From Calvatia gigantea (Eukaryota; Basidiomycota; Agaricomycetes; Agaricales; Lycoperdaceae), in assembly GCA_025093985.1 (NCBI GenBank), contig JACAAK010000011.1, positions 682,001 to 746,000 of the forward strand: a DNA stretch of 64,000 bases, given 5' to 3'. Numbering within the stretch: position 1 is the stretch's first letter; each line of letters begins with the position of its first letter. The translations under genes were made by a program, and so were the position numbers. Below, piece after piece: positions 11,713-23,415 of this stretch. The notes under the pieces are model-generated. The model had not been told where the DNA came from and searched no databases. It worked only from the letters and a program-made list of their open reading frames with translations.

Positions 11713-13568
11713 GTTACAGAACCTTTTAGAGCTTGAGCCTGGATGTTTAGCCAACTTGAGGCAAGCGATCAGCCTACACACTTACTAGTTGGATTGAGCC
11801 CGCGGTAAAGATCGTGGACATAGTAATCTACCCACTTACCTACGGTGCGTAGATATTCTTGGTATCACAGACCCACTGGGTGTTAGTTGAAACGTCCGGG
11901 AGGGGGGTCTATAAGATTGCGACAGTATTTTTGGCGTGGTGTGGTAAGTTTAGTTACTTGTCCCGAGTCCAAGGACGGTTCTAGGCGTCAAGTTACGAGG
12001 TAACTAGACAGGTGGCCGGCCCTCCATCTTAAAAATACTTCACTCTATGGGACACACAGCATTTCGGTTTTGTACTCTCGAGGGACTGTTATGGAGAGCG
12101 TGTCCATTTTATGTTTTGCGTTGATTAGGAGGAGGATCAACCCAGGTGGGGTTGGCTGCCTCTTTTGAGGTACTTAGTTGCCGTAATGTGTAGAACCGAA
12201 CAAATCAAATTCGGAACCCCGATCAATCGGAGGACCTGGAGGCCGCAATTGGTTATATTTCCAAAAAACAAAAGATAAGCAATCCGCAGGAGTATATCAC
12301 ATATGGTCTCTACGTTTTGGTTTCAGACTTTGGGGTCCGGTAGTTTATTTGACGGCTATTCCGACTTGGGTTATTGTGTGTGCTGACACTGAGTGTGGAG
12401 TGAATGGTTTCAGCACTTATCAGGTTCAGGCCCGGATAAAACGTTGCGACGAGAATGTTTCCCTGTAGATTCGTACATCGATGGTTAACACAGTCATAAA
12501 TGCGCATACTCTGCCCCTTTTTTTGTATTATCCTCCTTGGCGTGGAAATAGAAAAGCTATTGATGATGTTGTGGAATATAATTGGCTATTAGATCGCTGG
12601 CAACAGGACCCCATTTTGCTCATAGAGACAGGATTGTAACTCCCCATTCAGAGTATACGACTGATGAGTCAATCCTTTGGGTATCTGATAATGATGTTCA
12701 AGGCGACCGGCATATATTTTTATCAGTATCCATATCAAAAGTGGGAAAGGGTGGTAGTACGTAGTCAGAAACAATGGCAACGATGGAGATCAAATTTTTG
12801 CATGAATAGATTTCCCTTGTTTTTTTCTGGTTGGTTTTCCTCAAACCGTCCTACCCAGCACCTTCAAATTTAAAAATGGATAGATTCCCGACACCCAACG
12901 ACTGACAAGCGACTCCTCCACGTGTTCGTGCAACGATGTCCAGATACGCATGGATACCTCACACAACAATTTTTTATGGAGGTGGCCCACATGGTGCGAG
13001 GACTGTTTTATTTTGTCAAGATGCCAAGCTGGTAACATCCCGATCAACTCGATTTTCACCAAGACAGGACCGCGAGGTATCAGAGGAGGTTGCGCTCTCT
13101 TTTTTCTTGCTGGAATGATGGACCACGAAAGTGTCGTGAGTCCTGTCATAGGCCATGACAAGAAAAGAATCCTTGAAAAGCGGCTGATTACATCTAAATT
13201 TGGTTCATGGTCAAACGGTCAAGAGAAGGACAGAAGCTTGATCCACACGTTAAATTAGTTCGCCCGTCCGGACGTGCGGAGGCTCGCTCCGAAGCTTCCT
13301 CTGAGTGTTTCCAACTTATCATCCTAGTGATTTGTTTGAGAGACAAAAAAAGTGGCTACCCGGGATAAGTAGATCAGACGCTAAAGAGGGAGTAGTGTAG
13401 CAGGACGCGGGATTCTGGGCTGGAAGAACTGAGGAGACTATAATTAGCGCCGAGAAGGTCACGTGAGGTCCAGGCTAGCGGGGGACCGAAGCCGTCTTTG
13501 CGTGGTCGTTGTTCTTCACCGGCCACTCTCATTTTCTCTCGTTCTTTTCTTTCAAATAACCGGCAAAC

Positions 13569-14367
13569 ATGTCGCAAAACCCACCTCAACAAAACCCACC
13601 ACAACAGGGTGGTGGTGGTGGTGGTGGAGGAGGAGGAGGAGGAGGAGGAGGGGGAGGTGGCCAGCAACCTCAGCCAGGGCCAGCGCCGTCAGCCTCAGGC
13701 CCGACACCTGCAGCTTCTGGCTCAGCAGCAGCCTCTGCCCCACCAAGCAGCAGTAGCAGTGTCTTTCTCATTCCTGCTACAGCTGCAGCAGGTGGAATCA
13801 CGATGACACAACCACCACAGACAGCGACGTCGTTTTACAAAATTGCACCGAATCAAGTAATTACCTTCGGGTGGAACATGACCTCCGTCCTTGCGACCCC
13901 GACACACCTCACAATTTCGGCTGTCTGTGATAATGGCAACACGTATCCTGTAGGACCGACGGATGGGATAATACCGGGAACGGCGACACAAGTAACATGG
14001 GATATATTCTCGTATCAGCGAGATCATCTCAATATGCCGCTTGCGCAAGGGACGTATACTTTGAATATCTATGATGAGAGAGGTCCGGGCGCTGTGAGGA
14101 GGGGAGGTTACTTGAGTCCGTTCAACGGGCTGCAGTTTGCGTTGTATACGCCGCAGTCGTACACCCCGCTCGTCAGTGGTGAGTCGCCCTTGCATTTTTC
14201 CTGTCGGAAGCGATGGTCTTATTAAATTGATGGTATCAGGGTGGTCTTGCCCCGAGTGTAACGGCAGCCTGATGTCAGCAGCTGTGCACCCAGCGTTTGT
14301 GGGCATCGTCGTCTCTTTCCTGGTTATATTCTTGTCTGGATTCCATATGCTTCGTACTCACCACTAA
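13569..14367 (+). CDS. DUF7137-family membrane-anchored protein with poly-glycine tract
   Basis: Model: join(13569-14178, 14240-14367), 245 aa, one 61-bp intron. After an N-terminal Gln/Pro stretch and about 18 glycines comes a Ser/Ala/Pro linker. The conserved domain then runs from about residue 76 (ITMTQPP, YKIAPNQVITFGWN) to about 205 (FALYTPQSYTPL), followed by a WSCPEC motif. The second exon ends with one hydrophobic helix (FVGIVVSFLVIFLSGFHML) near the C-terminus, fitting a type I or tail-anchored membrane protein. From memory this matches the fungal domain of unknown function DUF7137. I see no signal peptide at the chosen ATG, unlike many relatives, so an upstream exon may be missing. 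Function unknown. Confidence 0.85.
13609..13660 (+). repeat. GGT/GGA tract coding polyglycine
   Basis: Short (GGT)n followed by (GGA)n codons within the first exon of the DUF7137 gene. They give about 18 consecutive glycines, a likely length-polymorphic linker. Confidence 0.85.
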
Positions 14368-14698
14368 ACCCATACTGGTGACCATCACTTGCACGGACCT
14401 TTGGACCCTTGGACTATGTTTGCACGCATAACATTTTTCTCTTGGGACTTTGAACTATAAGCTCCTTTTATTACGATTTTGCCCTTTCGTTTTGTACCTT
14501 GTTGGATCCAATTATTGTCACCATGTATCGCAGTTTGCACAGTTCCGAACCAATGTCCTTCCCTTCTGTCCAATTTGATATCATCTTGCCAAGCCTCTAC
14601 GGAGGGCTGCGATTACGCAGTGGTTTGCACTGCCACAGGGGCCTATATGAGGAGATCGGAGACAATCAACAGAACCACAACCCTTACACTCACCAATC

Positions 14699-17065
14699 AT
14701 GGAAGCGCTCAAGCTACAGAAGAAATATCCACAGGTCTCCAGAGATGAGATGTTCGACCTTATTAACCGTTTCAAGTACGGCGTTATACTCCCCGACCAA
14801 GAGTTATCTGAATTTCTTTTTTTCTTTTTGACAGTGGTCTTGGTACCGAAACTCCGGGGCGGGTAGATAAGTCGACGGTCCTTCGTGCTCTCCAAGGAAG
14901 CGGACAGTCGTACGATCTTGCGAGAGAAACGCTTAAACATGTCAGTGTCGATGCTAGCGGCAAGGTTGAGCTCGAAGACTGGGTGGAGGTGAGTCCGCGG
15001 TATGATGTCACTATCACAAAGACCTGACCTTTCGCCTTATCCCCCAGCTAAACGTCAAGCTACGCACAGAAGCACAAACCGCGCTTGAAACAAAAGCTGG
15101 TAAAGTGCGTGTCCAGGGATCAAATGCCAATGTCAGCCATACTATCAATGAGGATGAGCGGAGAGAATTTACGAATCATATCAATGGCGTATGTGGTTTA
15201 TCTCGCTCTGTATGCTACTCGGATAGCTGACAGTCGTTTGCAGGTGATCGAAAACGATCCAGACATTAAGGATCGTTTTCCAATTCCAACAGAGACGATG
15301 CAACTCTTCGACGACTGTAAAGACGGACTGATCCTTTGTAAACTGATCAACGACTCCGTACCCGACACAATCGATATGCGAGTTCTTAACAAAGCGACGG
15401 GTCGTAAACCGCTCAACGCATTCCAAATTACCGAAAATAATAACATCGTTATCACGTCTGCGAAAGGTATCGGATGTTCTGTTGTGAATATCGGGTCGAG
15501 TGATATTGCGGAGGGGAGGGAACACTTGATCCTTGGTTTGATTTGGCAGATTATTAGGAGAGGTTTGCTGGCACAGGTGGATATCAAGTTGCATCCAGAG
15601 TTGTATAGGCTTTGCGAGGAGGGAGAGACCATCGATGATCTTTTGAGGTTGACCCCTGATCAGATTTTGTTGAGGTGGTTTAATTTCCACTTGAAGGCCG
15701 CTGGATCGCAGCGTCGGTACGCCCCTTTCACTCGTCCTATCTTGAATGAAAGGGACTGATACCTAGTTTTCTTTGTTTAGTGTAAATAACTTCAGTCGTG
15801 ACGTCAGCGACGGCGAGAACTACACTGTCCTACTACACCAACTCAAACCAGACGATTGCTCTCTCGCACCTCTCCAAACCCGCGACATCCGCACTCGAGC
15901 CGAACAAGTCCTCCAAAATGCAGCCAAAATCGGATGTAGGAAATACCTCACTGCCTCATCCCTTGTCGCTGGCAACCCGCGTCTCAACCTTGCTTTCGTT
16001 GCAAATCTATTCAATACGTACCCAGGCCTCGAACCGCTAGATGAGCAAGAAGCGAAGGATTACGGCATTGTAGAGGATTTCGACGCTGAAGGCGAGAGGG
16101 AAGCGCGAGTGTTTACGTTATGGCTCAACTCGCTCGGTGTTGAACCTGCCGTGTTCAACTTGTTCGAAAACCTCAAAGATGGGATTATAATTTTGCAAGC
16201 GTTTGATAAAATATTGCCTGGGTGCGTTATATGGAGGAGGGTGAGTAAGCCAAAGGAGGGTGCCGGTCCGGGGAACTATGCGAGTGGAGGAGGAACGGGC
16301 GATGATGATGATGATGATGAGGGTGCGGATATCGGAGTGACGCCGAATCAGAGTACGCTGTCGCGGTTCAAGGCGGTTGAGAATACCAATTATTCCGTTG
16401 AGTTGGGGAAGCAGAATGGGATGCATCTTGTTGGGATTCAAGGGGCAGACATCGTAGATGGAAGGAAGACGTTGGTGTTGGGATTGGTTTGGCAGCTTAT
16501 GCGGTGCGTTATTGCATTTTTAGATATTTCCACAAGTTTGCGTGCTCGTGTTGATGGAGATGGGTTCAGGATGTCGATTACCAAAACGCTGTCGAAGTTG
16601 TCTGGAGGCGGTCGTCCACTCTCTGATACGGATCTCTTGAAGTGGGCGAACGCTACCGTCCAAAAGGCGAAACCGAGCGCAAGGCCAATACGATCATTCA
16701 AGGATCCGTCCTTGACGACCGGATTGTTCATTCTTGACTTGTTGGATAGTATCCGGCCTGGTATTGTGGACCCGAATCTTGTCATCAATGTCAGCGAGAA
16801 TGGAGATTATGAAGAAAGAAGGCAAAATGGTATGCGGTTTTTTTCTGCGGTAATGGAAGGGACTAGATTGACAGTTGAACAGCTAAATTGGCCATCTCAA
16901 TTGCGAGAAAAATGAATGCTTTGATCTTCTTGGTGCCAGAAGATATCGTGGACATTCGCCCTCGTTTGGTACGTTCTTCTTTCGTGGTATAGGCGTTTGG
17001 TTATTCAATGCTTACTCTCCGCATAGATTCTGACATTTGTCGGAAGTTTGATGGCTATTGCGTAG
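14699..17065 (+). CDS. SAC6: Fimbrin (plastin), actin-bundling protein
   Basis: Model: join(14699-14775, 14835-14988, 15048-15188, 15244-15716, 15781-16503, 16570-16829, 16883-16968, 17027-17065), 650 aa, introns 53-66 bp, all closing in frame. The first two exons give an EF-hand-like headpiece (RDEMFDLINRF, VELEDWVE). Two tandem actin-binding domains, each of two calponin-homology repeats, follow. Landmarks are FTNHINGVI, CKDGLILCKLIN, IGCSVVNIG, EGREHLILGLIWQIIR, RVFTLWLNSL and LVLGLVWQLMR. The protein ends in VGSLMAIA. Length and order match fungal fimbrin, which crosslinks F-actin in patches, cables and rings. No defect seen. Confidence 0.95.
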
Positions 17066-18124
17066 TCGTACAAGAAAGATTTTCAGAAAGACGGGAGTAA
17101 AGGGGTTAAAGAAGTGATTATTCATGTAACCCTTAAGGTTTCCTCTATACATACCATGAATCTGACTTGAAATCGATCATATACTAGCTGAGTCACTCGG
17201 AGGCAAGACAGAATCGAGGAGATACATCGTTCTAGTGGTATAGGCACAGTAAGAGACATAAGGAAGGATTAGTGGGTGAGGAAAACACATATGCCCACGT
17301 GTTGGCCTGACATATCACAGGTTTTCAGGATTGCAGATTGCAGGAATGCTATTACAGGGTCAAACCAACAGTCACAAGGACGAGCCAGCGAACGGAAATT
17401 CTTCCGTCACCTGCAATGTGTGCGAGGACGCTTCGAGAGCGCTCCGCTGAAAACTTTATCGCGCTCATGGACTCCCACCGGTGTCGCTTCTGCATGCAAT
17501 CATCGGAATCCTCGTTCCCCGTGCACAATACGGATGCTTATGATGAATCTCATCAAGACGTTACAGGTAACACAAAATACCTTCTTCATCACGACCCTAG
17601 CCTCCACGTCGCGGCCCAGCAGGGTAATAAACCTCCTACTCTGCGGGAATGTTGTGCTTCGACGGTCTGTCATTTACATTGTAAAATCGCGTCCGCCGGG
17701 GGAAGACCTTCAACCTGCCTAACCTGCTGGACTCTCCCGGTACTCGCGCCGAACCGTCACTTCCTACCAGGCTACGAGTTCATTTTCGGTGAGACGGACG
17801 TCGGAATTGCAATGGGAGCGGGTCCCTTTCACCGCCAAACCGGCGGATTTGTTGTCAGTGTACCAAATGAATTTCATCCCAACAGAACATCTCGCCAGTT
17901 TCTCGTCTTACACAGGAGCGTTTTTCTCACAAGTGACGACTCCAAGACGAGGAAGAAGCCAATAACAACCTGCTGCCATACAAGGGTTCCCCCCACTGAA
18001 GGTTTGCACTCAAAGAATAAGTAGTTTGCATTGCTGGGGCATGTCAAGTTCATCTTTATTCCCACCCGGCAACAGGCGTGTCTGTAGGTCTGGCGCTAAC
18101 TACACACAGGCAGCTGTGCTGTAA
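17066..18124. other. Intergenic, possible Cys-rich open frame
   Basis: A plus-strand frame stays open across 17338-18024 (first ATG near 17416) and would encode about 200 residues with many Cys and His. It has no domain I recognise, no splice structure and poor coding character. I treat it as unproven. The rest is fimbrin 3'UTR and the promoter of kinase 2. Confidence 0.4.
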
Positions 18125-20144
18125 ATGGCTCGTGAGAGACGGAAGATCACCGGCACCCTAACCATAGCTTTTTCGCAGCGACAACTCACCACCCTTACTA
18201 TCCTCATGGATTCAGACTCGGATGGCTCCTATGATGACTATCCGTCCGATGGATCTGAGTATGATGAGCATGGAGAGGAAGAGGATCAAGCGGAATACGA
18301 CGAATATCAGGTGGAAGTTGAGGAGGAGGAAGGAGAAACGGATGAAGGGGGGACGACAGATCAGGAAGAAATGACAGATGGGCGAGAGGTAACAGATGCG
18401 GGAGAGACAGGTGACGAATGGGACACGGATAGTGAAAGAAGCACAGATGAAGAAGAGGAAGAAACTGAAGATGAAGAAATCATTGATGGTCCATTTAACA
18501 TCCCGGATCTGTACGACATCCCGTGTTTTGTTAGTTTCCGCTCTCTTCAACATGGATCTACACCCGCGACCCAAGCGAGCGCCGAGGCAGAACCGACAAC
18601 CAAAGAAACCTGGGATATAATTAAATCAATTCTGGAAGATAAAACTACTTATAAGGCTTTACTCCAGACGACAGGAGACAAAGCGCAAGCATTGCTGGAT
18701 GCCATGCAAAAGGTGACTGAATGACTTATTCAACCATATCTAGGTTGTTAATCCAAGTTGGAACCAATCAGTTACTAGATGATCAGAGCACCCCGAGTGA
18801 TCTGAGAAATCGAATATTACGTGCTGTTGCACATCTATGCGCAAGATCTTCTTTATATCCCCAATGTTTAGTCCTCCGAGAAATTCAATACGAAAAGGAA
18901 AGGGAAGCGTTCGGGTCCTTTGGAGATATATGGATAGGGTCTTACAAAGAACACCGGGTCTGTTTGAAAGCTGCTAGGATTTATCGGAGGCAAGACGTCA
19001 ACAAACTCTTTAAGGTGGGCGCCCAAGCCAACCTGGTAACATTGCAACTAACCCTCTTCACTTGCTAGAGTTATGCGAAAGAAGCTATTCTATGGAGTCA
19101 GTTTTTTCACCCGAATCTCCTCCCTTTTTATGGGATATATTACATACAAGGGGAACAGGGTGGCACCCCTAGCCGGATAGGCTTGGTTTCGCCGTGGATG
19201 CAGAATGGGAATATAGGAGATTATATGCACATTAACCCGGAAATACCTCGCAGACCACTGGTATAATGTTCGTGCTTTGACTCGTTCCTCGAGCTTACCA
19301 TGTCATGAAAGGTAGACGACATTTTAGCGGGACTAATGTACTTGCATAAGCTCAATATTGTGCACGCGGATATCAAAGGGGTAGGTGAAAGCATCCTTGT
19401 GTCATGTAAAACTGATTTCGCAAGTAGGCCAATATATTGATATCACCAAACGGATCTGCATGCGTTGCGGATTTCGGTTTGTCTTCTATTGTGGATGCTG
19501 GCACGTTGGATTGGACGCCAGTCCAAACAACACATACAGCCGCTGGGACAATACGTTGGACAGCTCCTGAACTCCTCGACGACGCCGAAAGCGATGGTGC
19601 TCCTCGGCCCACATTCGCGGGTGATGTCTATGCAATGGCATCTACCATGTATGAGGTACGCTGCATTAATCTATTCATTTCCCCCCCATATCATATGTAC
19701 CAGATTTTGGCTGACAAAATCCCGTTCTACGAATTTCGTTCCAATGTTACTGTGATGTGGAAAGTCATCCAAGGAGTAAGGCCAACCAAGCCTCCGGAAG
19801 AACCAGAACTTGAGTTATCCAACGAGGTATGGGAAGTCATGTGGAACTGTTGGAGTAAAATGCCTAGTGAACGGCCAACAATGGATGAGATTGCAGAGAA
19901 GCTGAACAATATCCCTTATAACGAGGTGACAACCCGGAGGATGGCCCAACACCAGATGAACCAAGATAATCACGAAATCCTCTCTTTCACTTCACAGTCT
20001 TTCAGAGATGCCATTCGGGGAGGAGAGTCCAATATTTCGGCCGCTGAACTCGATTTGTTGAAGGAATTCTCAAGTTCGGGTAGTGTTAAGGCCAGTTTGA
20101 CAGGCCAGGTCGCCGGAGAAGTGACAGTGGTGAACCAGTCGTGA
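18125..20144 (+). CDS. TKL-type protein kinase (kinase 2), acidic N-terminus
   Basis: Model: join(18125-18712, 18772-19014, 19069-19260, 19312-19380, 19428-19655, 19704-20144), 586 aa. An alternative ATG lies at about 18206, opening the acidic stretch MDSDSDGSYDD. The kinase domain has FGSFGDIWIG (glycine loop), VCLKAA (ATP lysine), HADIKGAN (catalytic loop, about residues 359-366), VADFG (DFG at about 379) and WTAPELL. All five introns are 47-59 bp and phase 0. They sit at the same five places as in the minus-strand kinase at 567-2342, with exons of 69 and 228 nt in common. The two are clearly paralogs. Probably active; substrate unknown. Confidence 0.9.
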
Positions 20145-20556
20145 CTTGTCGACTAGCGATCATGAGAGTAGGTTTGTGAGGAACGTTATGTAGTATCACT
20201 CCCTGACATCAACTCTTTCTCAAACCTTGTTACTGGATGTGCTCTGTAAACTGAAAACATAATCCTCGCTTAAACGTAGATCTGGGACATTCCGTTGCTG
20301 TGTTGCGAAAAAAAAATTCTCGAAAACAAATATTTTAATTCCAGATTCAGATACATCCACGAGTAGGAAATGAAGGAGATGGGGTGGATTAGAGTACGCC
20401 TTCGACGCAGACAAATGGCCCCCGATCTGGGTTGGACCACATTCAAGAAATGTAGGTGTTTTACTCCTCGGGACTTTTACCCTCTTAATTACATAGACCA
20501 AATCCTCATACATTGGACACCTTAGATTAACGACAATGGCAGGTTCCCATCCTAAC
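20145..20556. other. Convergent 3' intergenic region
   Basis: The stretch lies between the stop of kinase 2 and the stop of the minus-strand GST. Nothing but presumed 3'UTRs is visible. Confidence 0.6.
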
Positions 20557-21387
20557 TCAAGCAGTACTCTTAACGCCGTCCTTGACCGCTCGCCACGCGG
20601 ACCTATCCTCCAAATCTTTAAACCACCTAGCGACGTGAGGCTTCTGTGACATGATGTCGCTCCCTGCAACCGCCAACATAGTCCCGTAGGGAAGATGGAA
20701 CAAGTCCGCTAATGTCACCTCCTATCGCTGTGAGCATCCGGAAAATAGAGTGTCGAGAACTGCGTAAAATCTGGCTTACATTGCCTGCCAAATACTTCTG
20801 TTTGCTGAGAATCTCATCGTAGACATCGAGTTTCGCAGAGAGCTTATCGACGAGATCCTTGAAATGAGCCTCGTCTGGAGTACCACCACGCCTCCTGTGA
20901 GGGGTGAGGCGGGTGTAAGTAAACACGCACGTTGTATAGATAGACAGCGCAAGGTGCTTACTTTTTGAGCACCATTTCAGCCACCGCAGGCTCTGCGTAA
21001 GTATTGAAGTTGTTTTGCTCAATGGACGCAGCTTGCTCGAATAAAATACGCTTCTTGAAATCCTTTGGAATGAGTTCGGTACCTTGGTCCGCATACTTTT
21101 CCGCGAGGTAACGTCCAATAGCACGACTCTCGTAGACCCTAAACCCATCGTCTTCCTACAAAGGAGTGAAGCTGTTGGTACAGAGCGGACGCGGACGGAA
21201 TGAAGATCAGACGCACAAGTACAGGGACTTGGCCGAAAGGTTGGATCGCCATAAATTGGGAAGACTTTTGCTCGCCCTTCATAAGATCGATGGGAATGAA
21301 TTCAAAGGGTACTTTCTTCTCATGAAGAATCGTGGCCGCACGTCGAGTGCAAGTTGACATGGCAGATCCATATAATTTGATAACCAT
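20557..21387 (-). CDS. Glutathione S-transferase, fungal phi-like (copy 1)
   Basis: Model: complement(20557-20721, 20780-20894, 20962-21155, 21217-21387), 214 aa, introns 58, 67 and 61 bp. The thioredoxin-like N-terminal domain begins MVIKLYGSAMSTCTRR and carries PFGQVPVL before the cis-proline region and DDGFRVYESRAIGRYL (glutathione-binding ES motif). The helical C-terminal domain has LAGNEVTLADLFHLPYG and ends near ARWFKDLEDRSAW. This is a cytosolic enzyme that conjugates glutathione to electrophiles. Exon lengths (171, 194, 115, 165) equal those of the copy at 23416, so the two arose by tandem duplication. Confidence 0.93.
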
Positions 21388-23415
21388 TCTGTCAGGACTT
21401 CTTAGTGGTGGGAGAGTGGATTGAAGGAGAGTGGTATTGAATATAAGTCTCAGAGATGCGGCTTTTAAACTGATCTACAGTCATGGGGCGGTCCTTGAGA
21501 CGGCCAAATCTGTAGGTGATGCTGAGTATTTTTCAAGCTTCTTCTAGGGAAAAAATATATATCTATGTGAGCGCCTCATGTATTACCACCTCCGGAAAAA
21601 TCTGCGGGATTATCGAGTGTAAGAAGAGGGATATCGGGTGAAATCATTGAAAACCTAAGTTATCGGCGGAGGGCCAGGCTTGGAGACACCTGGGACAGTG
21701 TCACGTCATATCGGCAACTTCACGGCTCAGCTAGAATTGGTCAATTACCAAATCAACCAACCATCGTCCCCACCAATCAGGATCCCTGAAAAGGCTCCCA
21801 TGAAATGTGTGATGTGACACACCTTCTTCCCTCAAGGCAGAAGTTGGGTTGGAGCTTAGTGGGTTGACCAACAACAAAATACACTGTACAAAAGCCCCTA
21901 AATGGAAGTGATTTAAAGTCGTAATGTGTGACAGAAGAGCGGGAAACCACTAGGTGTCTCAAGGACTGACCCCGTCTCAGGGACCGCCCCATCACTCTAT
22001 GACGATATGTTTGTGTGATGCACCCAGTGCAAGAAATTATGCGCCATAGTGTGACGGGTCACAGACGCTGCACGTCTGTTTGTCCCTTGGCCTTCAGCAA
22101 TGCCTAACTTCAAGTGATGTTCTACCCCCGAGTCAGACCCACCGTCTGACTTTTGACGGAAGGTCATGACCCTTGACCCCATTTCGTCAACGGTCATGAC
22201 GACGCACCTTCCTGGTTTGGGTTATGGCCTCTGGACACCTCAGCCTTGCTGCGTTGAAGTATATTTGCATATTCTGTCGTAGGATCTTGTTCGGCATGTG
22301 GGGTGGAAGTTGAAGATTAACTATGAGCAACATAAGATTATGATAATGGTATATCTATGTGGGTTGCAAGGAACCTATGATCAAATATGATGAGAATTTG
22401 TGGAGTGCGGCTGTTCATAGAAAGAAATCTCTGCAGCCAATCCATTCTCCTCGTACTGTCAAAATTCAGACAGACTTTGAATGCAGGTGAGCCCGGATAC
22501 ATCAGGGGAAGGGTACTGAAAGAGATTCACCAGTGAGAGCAGCTCAGGACTCCAAACACTGGGAGGAGTTGGAGCTGATGAAAGGTTCAAGTTCATAGCT
22601 TGTGGTTCTGATTGATGTCAACATACATGAGTCTCGGATGATGTCCTCAGTCCGCGCAGGGAGTCCGGCAACCTGAGCATCTAACTCTTTTGAATGAATA
22701 ACGGAGACCTTCTTAATGCACCCTATACACCCTGCCTCCCAATTGGATTAGTTGGTCTTATACTTCTTCGTGCCTTTAATGAAGTAGTCCCAGGCTAAAG
22801 AGGGCATAACGCTGGTCACGTTGAGGAGTAAGAATGAAACTTGTGAATTTCAAATCTATTGTTGCGGAATATCGTTGAGATTTGGTGCAATCGTAATGAT
22901 AAATGAGCTTAATTGAGACGTCCAGGCGACGTATTCATCACGTGAGGCCTGACCCCTCTGACTTGTTTTGACCCATGGGCCATCGTCAAAACAACCGTCT
23001 GACGGACAAATGGGGTCTGACGAAGGGTCGGGGCCAGCAGGTCAGACTTGACCCCCGCCATCACTCAGCCTGAGTACCTCGAACAGCACAGACCCCACCT
23101 GATTTCCTACTCCCTTTCTAACAGATACTACACAAAGACGAAGTGCAGTGATCTGGAGGTTAGTACGGGGTTGGAGCAACCCACCCGCACTCCCCCTCGG
23201 ATCACAACCTGCGGCATCAAAGCCCTGCGCAACGTCTAATATTATTCCTCAGTTGTCACTATCTCAACTTTTTCGTCAAAGGGCGGCGCAAGAAATTACT
23301 TTTAGTCTTATGGGCCTCGACCGAAAGTGTTCACCAGATGTTCGAGGCCAGAGCAACTGATATGGTATTTCAATAGCTATTGGAGAGGAGAGGTAGTATT
23401 CTTAAACTTGACCTA
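21388..23415. other. Intergenic between the two GST genes, with inverted-repeat-like segments
   Basis: No gene recognised. The stretch holds the promoter of GST copy 1, the 3' end region of copy 2, and two related Gly/Thr-poor GTC/GACC-rich segments in opposite orientation at about 22133-22203 and 22961-23058 (listed separately). Confidence 0.55.
22133..23058. repeat. Possible MITE-like element with imperfect inverted ends
   Basis: The segment at about 22133-22203 contains CCGTCTGAC and GACCCTTGACCCCATTTCGTC. The reverse complement of about 22961-23058 contains GACCCTTCGTCAGACCCC followed by ATTTGTCCGTCAGACGG. The two ends are imperfect inverted copies about 0.9 kb apart with no coding content between them. 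A direct motif, CCGCC(CC)ATCACTC, also flanks the region at about 21981 and 23056. No transposase or clean target-site duplication is visible, so this is tentative. Confidence 0.35.

Larger units (their letters stand above)
8444..13568. other. 5.1 kb region without a recognisable protein gene
   Basis: No open frame here resembles a known protein or splices into a convincing one. The stretch holds a (CCG)n/(GTC)n microsatellite, a diverged tandem repeat at 11168-11712, homopolymer runs (for example around 9268 and 10610), and an excess of ACTTAC, which is the donor consensus GTAAGT on the minus strand. It lies upstream of the minus-strand Ser/Pro-rich gene and upstream of the plus-strand DUF7137 gene, so it contains both promoters. 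A spliced leader or non-coding transcript is possible. Confidence 0.55.

Noticed and set aside
12841..13258. Overlapping open frames on both strands (about 100 codons each) as a gene
   Set aside because: Neither matches a family I know, and the strands compete with each other; no intron signals extend them.
17338..18024. Cys-rich 228-codon frame as a secreted effector
   Set aside because: It begins without ATG, has no signal peptide, and cysteine spacing shows no pattern. Not enough to call a gene.
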